NCBI GenBank assembly: GCA_947302275.1
Contig: CAMYUW010000001.1
Span: 1-64,000 of the forward strand
DNA length: 64,000 nt
Direction of reading: 5' to 3'
Source: an uncultured Prevotellaceae bacterium
Lineage (GTDB): Bacteria > Bacteroidota > Bacteroidia > Bacteroidales > Muribaculaceae
Shown here: positions 60,536 to 64,000 of the stretch, piece by piece
How the letters are laid out: each line of letters begins with the position of its first letter
Numbering within the stretch: position 1 is the first letter of the stretch
The notes under the pieces: generated by a model
Database searches by the model: none
Seen by the model: only the letters and a program-made list of their open reading frames with translations
What the model was told of the DNA's origin: nothing
Program-made: the position numbers and the translations under genes

Positions 60536-61543
60536 TTACTTCTTTATCATGCGATAAACCTTGCTTAGCAAGGACCACAGCCTGGGATGCATCATCAACC
60601 GGTGGATCACAATCCACTTCTTTCCATGATAGTCAGCTTCAGGACCCACACAAGGGAACGGAAACAATCCAGCATTACGGATCCGTTGCAATACCTCATC
60701 AACCAGACCACTTGTGAGAGCTTTCGTCATGGAGAAATACAGATAAACATTCCTCACGCCATCAACACTGGCTGGTGCTGCATTGCCGGTCGCAGACTCG
60801 TACTGACGTGCAGCGGCATTGATCAAAGCGGCAGAATCCACTTGGCTGTATATGCGTCGGCGCAGATGATCCCTATCGGTATTATGCATTGCACTGTCAG
60901 CCCGTTTCACATAACAATATGCCGTCTTGTTCTCATGGGCCATACGTCCCGCATTGAGCATGAAGCGGGAAATCAGCGCACCATCCTCACAGACAATAAG
61001 TGACGGATCAAAGCGCAACATTCCTTCATTAAGAAAGTCTCGACGAATGATGAAACGCCAAACATAAGGCGTCATGCTGTGGCCATTCAGGAAGTCAACA
61101 CCTGTCGTCACCGTAGTGGAAGCATAGTTGTCGTCACGGGTATGAGGCAGATCATTACCGTGTACATCCTTGTAGCAGTAGTTAAACGACAGTACGTCCA
61201 GATCCTCATCCAGTACACGCTGCAACAAGGCCGGCACCGAATCATCACACAAGTAATCATCGCTGTCGACAAACATGATGTAACGTCCGCGGGCATGATT
61301 CAGCGCCAGATTGCGCGCTGCACTCACCCCTGCATTGTCTTGAACAAGCAGTTTGACCTGGGGATGCTCACGGGCAAATGCCTCAACGACAGAACGACTG
61401 TCATCTGTAGAACCATCATCAACAACAAGAACCTCAGTGTCACTGGGCTGCATGTGCTGCCCCACAACAGATTGCAGGCACCGCAACACATATTGTCCGG
61501 TGTTATAGACAGGAATGATGGTTGTCAGCAGAATCTCATCCAT
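60536..61543 (-). CDS. GT2 family glycosyltransferase
   Basis: This protein has 335 residues and is a GT-A fold enzyme. Motifs are TTIIPVYNTGQYVLRCLQS, VLVVDDGSTDDS, DNAGVSAARNLALNHARGRY and the DxD-type IMFVDSDDYL. It transfers a sugar from a nucleotide donor, probably to a growing surface glycan on the cytoplasmic side. The ATG at 61543 overlaps the VOC stop as TGATG; an upstream GTG would add one residue. It is followed 6 bp later by the FkbH-like gene. Confidence 0.92.
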   Translation of the reverse strand: MDEILLTTIIPVYNTGQYVLRCLQSVVGQHMQPSDTEVLVVDDGSTDDSRSVVEAFAREHPQVKLLVQDNAGVSAARNLALNHARGRYIMFVDSDDYLCDDSVPALLQRVLDEDLDVLSFNYCYKDVHGNDLPHTRDDNYASTTVTTGVDFLNGHSMTPYVWRFIIRRDFLNEGMLRFDPSLIVCEDGALISRFMLNAGRMAHENKTAYCYVKRADSAMHNTDRDHLRRRIYSQVDSAALINAAARQYESATGNAAPASVDGVRNVYLYFSMTKALTSGLVDEVLQRIRNAGLFPFPCVGPEADYHGKKWIVIHRLMMHPRLWSLLSKVYRMIKK

Positions 61544-61959
61544 CACACTTGTGATTCAACCAGCTCGATGAGTCCGTTATTCTTTTGAAACATGAATGCT
61601 ACACGCCTATTCTCCATGGCACAAGCGGGGACTGGGCCATTCACGAGCAGAAAACGCTGAGCGCGTAATTGCGCGATTGCTTCCTCGATATTTACCACCC
61701 TGTAGCAAAGGTGATAAGGCGACACTCCGACGGTGTCCAAAGTTCTGGCAACCGGGCTCTGCTCGTCCATAGGCTCAAGCAGTTCCAATTTCGGTTCACC
61801 ACTTTTTGTAAGGAAGCTAATGCGCACATGCTGAATCGTATCTTCAACCACAGGGGATGCTTCATAGCCCATGGCCAAATAGAAAGCCTTGGTCTTTTCG
61901 ATATCACGGCACGCGATACCGATGTGATCAAACATGAGCAAACTGTGATTGATATCCAT
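61543..61959 (-). CDS. VOC (glyoxalase/methylmalonyl-CoA epimerase-like) family protein
   Basis: This 138-residue protein has two beta-alpha-beta-beta-beta modules. Likely metal ligands are the first His in FDHIGIACRDIEKTKAFY, the His in PYHLCYRVVNIEEAI and the Glu in NNGLIELVES. This layout is typical of methylmalonyl-CoA epimerase and glyoxalase I relatives, which abstract an alpha-proton next to a carbonyl or thioester. Placed between KAS III and a glycosyltransferase, it may epimerise or isomerise an ACP- or CoA-bound intermediate; this is an inference. Confidence 0.85.
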   Translation of the reverse strand: MDINHSLLMFDHIGIACRDIEKTKAFYLAMGYEASPVVEDTIQHVRISFLTKSGEPKLELLEPMDEQSPVARTLDTVGVSPYHLCYRVVNIEEAIAQLRAQRFLLVNGPVPACAMENRRVAFMFQKNNGLIELVESQV

Positions 61960-61965
61960 AGCTGG

Positions 61966-63015
61966 TTAGTATTCAATAACAGGCGACACCTTGCAGTCCC
62001 GCATGTTCACGATAGCCGAGCCCCAACTCAAGCCAGCCCCGAAACCACTCATAAGCACCATGTTGTCACCCGTCAACTTTCCGCTCAACTCGCTGGATAT
62101 GGTCAATGGGATTGATGCGCTACTGGTATTGCCGTACTTATGGATACAATAGGGCACCCTATCAGGAGAAATTTTCAATTTCTTGACGAAGAAATCCATC
62201 ATGAAGCGGTTGGCCTGATGGAATACCATATAGTCCACGTCATCGGTAGTCCGATCAGTCTCTTTGAGTAACAGCTTAATGCTCTTGGGCACCTTACTGA
62301 TCGCAAAATTGAAAACGTCCATGCCATCCATAAACACCTCAAGGTCGCTGCGGATGTTGCCATCCTCACGCACTCGTTCCACACAGGACTCGGGAGTGAT
62401 GGGATTGCGCATTCCCGCATGTATCTTTAAGGCTTCCTCGCCGCTGCCATCGGTATTCAGCATGAAAGTGGCATCTCCATAATCACCCTTCTCGACCAAA
62501 GTGGCCGTACCAGCGTCTCCATAGAGAGGCCAGTCTACCTTGTCATGACGGTTAACAATCTTGGAAAAAGTCTCACCATCCAGCAACAGGACACGATTAA
62601 CACCATCCATGGACGCATAGGCAAAAGCAGCGCTCAACGCAAATAAGTAGCCTGAGCAGCCCAGTGATATATCAAAGCACATCGTCTCACGGGGCAAGCC
62701 CAAACGGTGCTGCAACAGGCATGAGGTCGCAGGAATCCGGTAGTCTGACGTCTGGCTCATAAACAACAGCACGTCAATGCTCTCAGGCTGGATATGGTTA
62801 TCGGCCATCAACTGCTGAGCAGCCTTGAAGCACAAGTCGCTTGCCATTACATCGGGAGCTGCAATGCGACGCTGCTCAATGCCGATGTTATTGATTGTCT
62901 TCTCTATTTCTTCCTCGGGAATGAGGTAGCCCAGATCCTTGTTGTAAACGATATCACAGGGCACACAAGCGCTAAGGGCCTTGATGCCCACGCCATGATA
63001 AGTAATTTTGGCCAT
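61966..63015 (-). CDS. 3-oxoacyl-ACP synthase III-like enzyme (KAS III)
   Basis: This 349-residue thiolase-fold enzyme has an intact FabH-type triad: Cys120 (DISLGCSGYLFAL), His266 (YMVFHQANRF) and Asn296 (KYGNTSSASIP). The C-terminal MVLMSGFGAGLSWGSAIV is typical. KAS III enzymes condense an acyl-CoA starter with malonyl-ACP; in tetronate pathways a relative couples glyceryl-ACP with a beta-ketoacyl chain. It lies 6 bp before the VOC gene and 123 bp after the second ACP. Given the context it is probably not the housekeeping FabH. Confidence 0.92.
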   Translation of the reverse strand: MAKITYHGVGIKALSACVPCDIVYNKDLGYLIPEEEIEKTINNIGIEQRRIAAPDVMASDLCFKAAQQLMADNHIQPESIDVLLFMSQTSDYRIPATSCLLQHRLGLPRETMCFDISLGCSGYLFALSAAFAYASMDGVNRVLLLDGETFSKIVNRHDKVDWPLYGDAGTATLVEKGDYGDATFMLNTDGSGEEALKIHAGMRNPITPESCVERVREDGNIRSDLEVFMDGMDVFNFAISKVPKSIKLLLKETDRTTDDVDYMVFHQANRFMMDFFVKKLKISPDRVPYCIHKYGNTSSASIPLTISSELSGKLTGDNMVLMSGFGAGLSWGSAIVNMRDCKVSPVIEY

Positions 63016-63138
63016 AAAGAAAAATTGGTTTCCGCGGTATTGCGGAAGGTTTAAATGTGTGGTTTCATTTCATAGACCTATAAGGAAAACATACCATCAG
63101 CCTTGGCCGCGGTAAGCAATCATCGCATTCTTTTCACA

Positions 63139-63372
63139 TCATCCTACTCTAGCCTCAACGATGTTATACAAGTCCTCAACGGTATTGCTGCAGCGGATGT
63201 CGTCGCCACGGAACTCAACATCATATTCCTCATCTATCATCGCGATGACCGACAAGGCAAGTAGAGAAGACCATTCTGCCAGTTCTTTGTACCTGGTAGA
63301 GGCCGATATAGTGTCATGATCTGTTTCGTCAAACAGATCTGCGAAATTATCTATGAATTCAACCAAAGTCAT
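63139..63372 (-). CDS. Acyl carrier protein-like (second, non-canonical DSL motif)
   Basis: This 77-residue acidic helical protein has the ACP pattern (YKELAEWSSLLALSVIAMID, then EEYDVEFRGDDI). The position of the usual DSL is read as SSL: the serine for phosphopantetheine is kept but the preceding Asp is replaced by Ser. Whether it is still modified is unknown. It has its own -7 box at 63421-63428 and precedes KAS III in the same direction. Confidence 0.85.
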   Translation of the reverse strand: MTLVEFIDNFADLFDETDHDTISASTRYKELAEWSSLLALSVIAMIDEEYDVEFRGDDIRCSNTVEDLYNIVEARVG

Positions 63373-63420
63373 TTCTGCAATTAATAACGCAAAAACTCAG
63401 TGTTTATTTTTTCGGGGTGC

Positions 63421-63428
63421 AAAAATAC
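63421..63428 (-). promoter_or_regulatory. -7 box TATTTTTG at the head of the ACP2-KAS III run
   Basis: Minus-strand TATTTTTG lies 49 bp before the second ACP gene, within the 162-bp gap behind the acetyltransferase. It could start a transcript covering the ACP, KAS III, VOC, GT2, FkbH and downstream genes. Confidence 0.55.
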
Positions 63429-63534
63429 ATAAAAAAACTTAAACCAGCACCCTTTTGAAAAATATTTACTGCAAAAATGATAAAAAATGGCTAGTCTAGA
63501 TGATTATGGTCTTGCTAGGGGGAAAGATTTGAGC

Positions 63535-64000
63535 TTAAAAGTCAAATCTCTTAGCAGGCACACCCAGGTAAGTGCTGTTATCCTTGGGTTGGGTCATGAG
63601 CACACTGTTAGCACCCAGTGTGACACCATTACCGATCTCCATGCCCTGCAACACAACGCTGGCAACGCCCAGCAGGTTGTTGTCACCGATAGTGATACCA
63701 CCAGACAAGTGAGCGGCCGGCATCAGGCCATTGAAACTGCCGATGTGATTGTCGTGTCCCACGACGACATGGTCGTTGATGAGATTGAAATCACCCATGG
63801 TGACATCACACGAAATCATACAATCATTTTGAATGATATTGCCTTCACCCATGATAACCGTCTGCTTGTCAACTAAGAACAGTGACGGATCAATGAGGTT
63901 GGGAAATATGATATGAGGATTGTTGATGCTCTCCCGCAGGCGGCGAACCACCTTGTTGTCGTTGATGGCGATCGCGACAGCCAACTGCTGATTGACCTGC
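63535..64000 (-). CDS. NeuD/PglD-type hexapeptide-repeat acetyltransferase, N-terminus outside the window
   Basis: The frame is open through the right edge (QVNQQLAVAIAINDNKVVRR). At least 155 residues are visible, including the end of the NeuD-type nucleotide-binding domain and a left-handed beta helix (GEGNIIQNDCMISCDVTMGD, NHIGSFNGLMPAAHLSGGIT, IGNGVTLGANSVLM). It ends YLGVPAKRFDF. Such enzymes N- or O-acetylate UDP-amino-sugars or sialic-acid-like sugars. A TTG at 63982-63984 is not the true start. It is the first visible gene of the leftward glycan-modification run. Confidence 0.9.
   Translation of the reverse strand, partial: QVNQQLAVAIAINDNKVVRRLRESINNPHIIFPNLIDPSLFLVDKQTVIMGEGNIIQNDCMISCDVTMGDFNLINDHVVVGHDNHIGSFNGLMPAAHLSGGITIGDNNLLGVASVVLQGMEIGNGVTLGANSVLMTQPKDNSTYLGVPAKRFDF

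Noticed and set aside
1..64000. CRISPR array, tRNA, rRNA, IS element or prophage
   Set aside because: No regularly spaced repeats, cloverleaf sequences, transposase motifs or phage structural genes were found on either strand.

Overview
The window looks like chromosomal DNA of a gut-type Bacteroidales, most likely Muribaculaceae or Prevotellaceae. Evidence: almost every promoter that can be recognised carries the Bacteroidetes -7 box TAnnTTTG, with no strong Shine-Dalgarno sequences; the primary sigma factor is the short 285-residue Bacteroidetes form; exported proteins are rich in lipoboxes, BspA-type repeats and dockerin-like tails (GDVNGDG...DVTALIDFLL); and several families typical of the phylum occur (DUF4836, DUF5106, DUF4153, DUF3109, GH92). 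No tRNA, rRNA, CRISPR array, IS element or phage gene was seen. The only stable RNA gene found is rnpB.

Layout. (1) 1-8.6 kb: an exported-protein fragment and three co-oriented BspA-like surface-protein genes with dockerin tails. They share leader and terminator sequences, and one contains an almost perfect 807-bp internal tandem duplication. (2) 8.6-25.1 kb: a C69 dipeptidase, a small lipoprotein, a papain-fold peptidase, housekeeping genes (ybaK-aroC-acyl-ACP thioesterase, a YigZ/IMPACT protein), a thioredoxin-like DUF5106 protein, a large TPR protein, a META-domain protein, a large secreted protein and a DUF4153 membrane protein. (3) 25.2-36.8 kb: rnpB, folC, an HtrA protease, a ribbon-helix-helix protein, rpoD, a small beta-barrel protein, a DUF4836 lipoprotein, the agmatine-to-putrescine pair aguA-aguB, a repetitive helical acidic protein and rplS. 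(4) 36.9-45.8 kb: a folP-cdaA-DUF3109-CotH co-directional set, murI, several small envelope or TerB-like proteins, an MBL-fold hydrolase and a ClbS/DfsB-like protein. (5) 45.8-53.5 kb: a dockerin-bearing esterase lying between hflX and a second, degraded hflX 3' end (a possible integration scar), a GH92 alpha-mannosidase, dgt and marC. (6) 53.5-64 kb: a long leftward run comprising a GHL10 glycosidase-like lipoprotein, a parallel beta-helix-like lipoprotein, an EEP phosphatase/nuclease, acyltransferase 3, ACP, an FkbH-like HAD protein, a GT2 glycosyltransferase, a VOC protein, KAS III, a second ACP and a NeuD-like acetyltransferase that runs off the edge.

The last block is the best candidate for an unusual system. 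FkbH + ACP + KAS III is the core used elsewhere to load and condense a glycerate-derived C3 unit. Here it sits with a glycosyltransferase and sugar/lipid acyltransferases, which suggests an unusual acyl or glyceryl decoration of a surface glycan. Other points to follow up are the hflX scar, a consensus sigma-54 promoter upstream of rpoD, the long structured leader at the left end, and the shared 5'/3' cassettes of the BspA genes. All functional names are read from sequence motifs; no database search was run.
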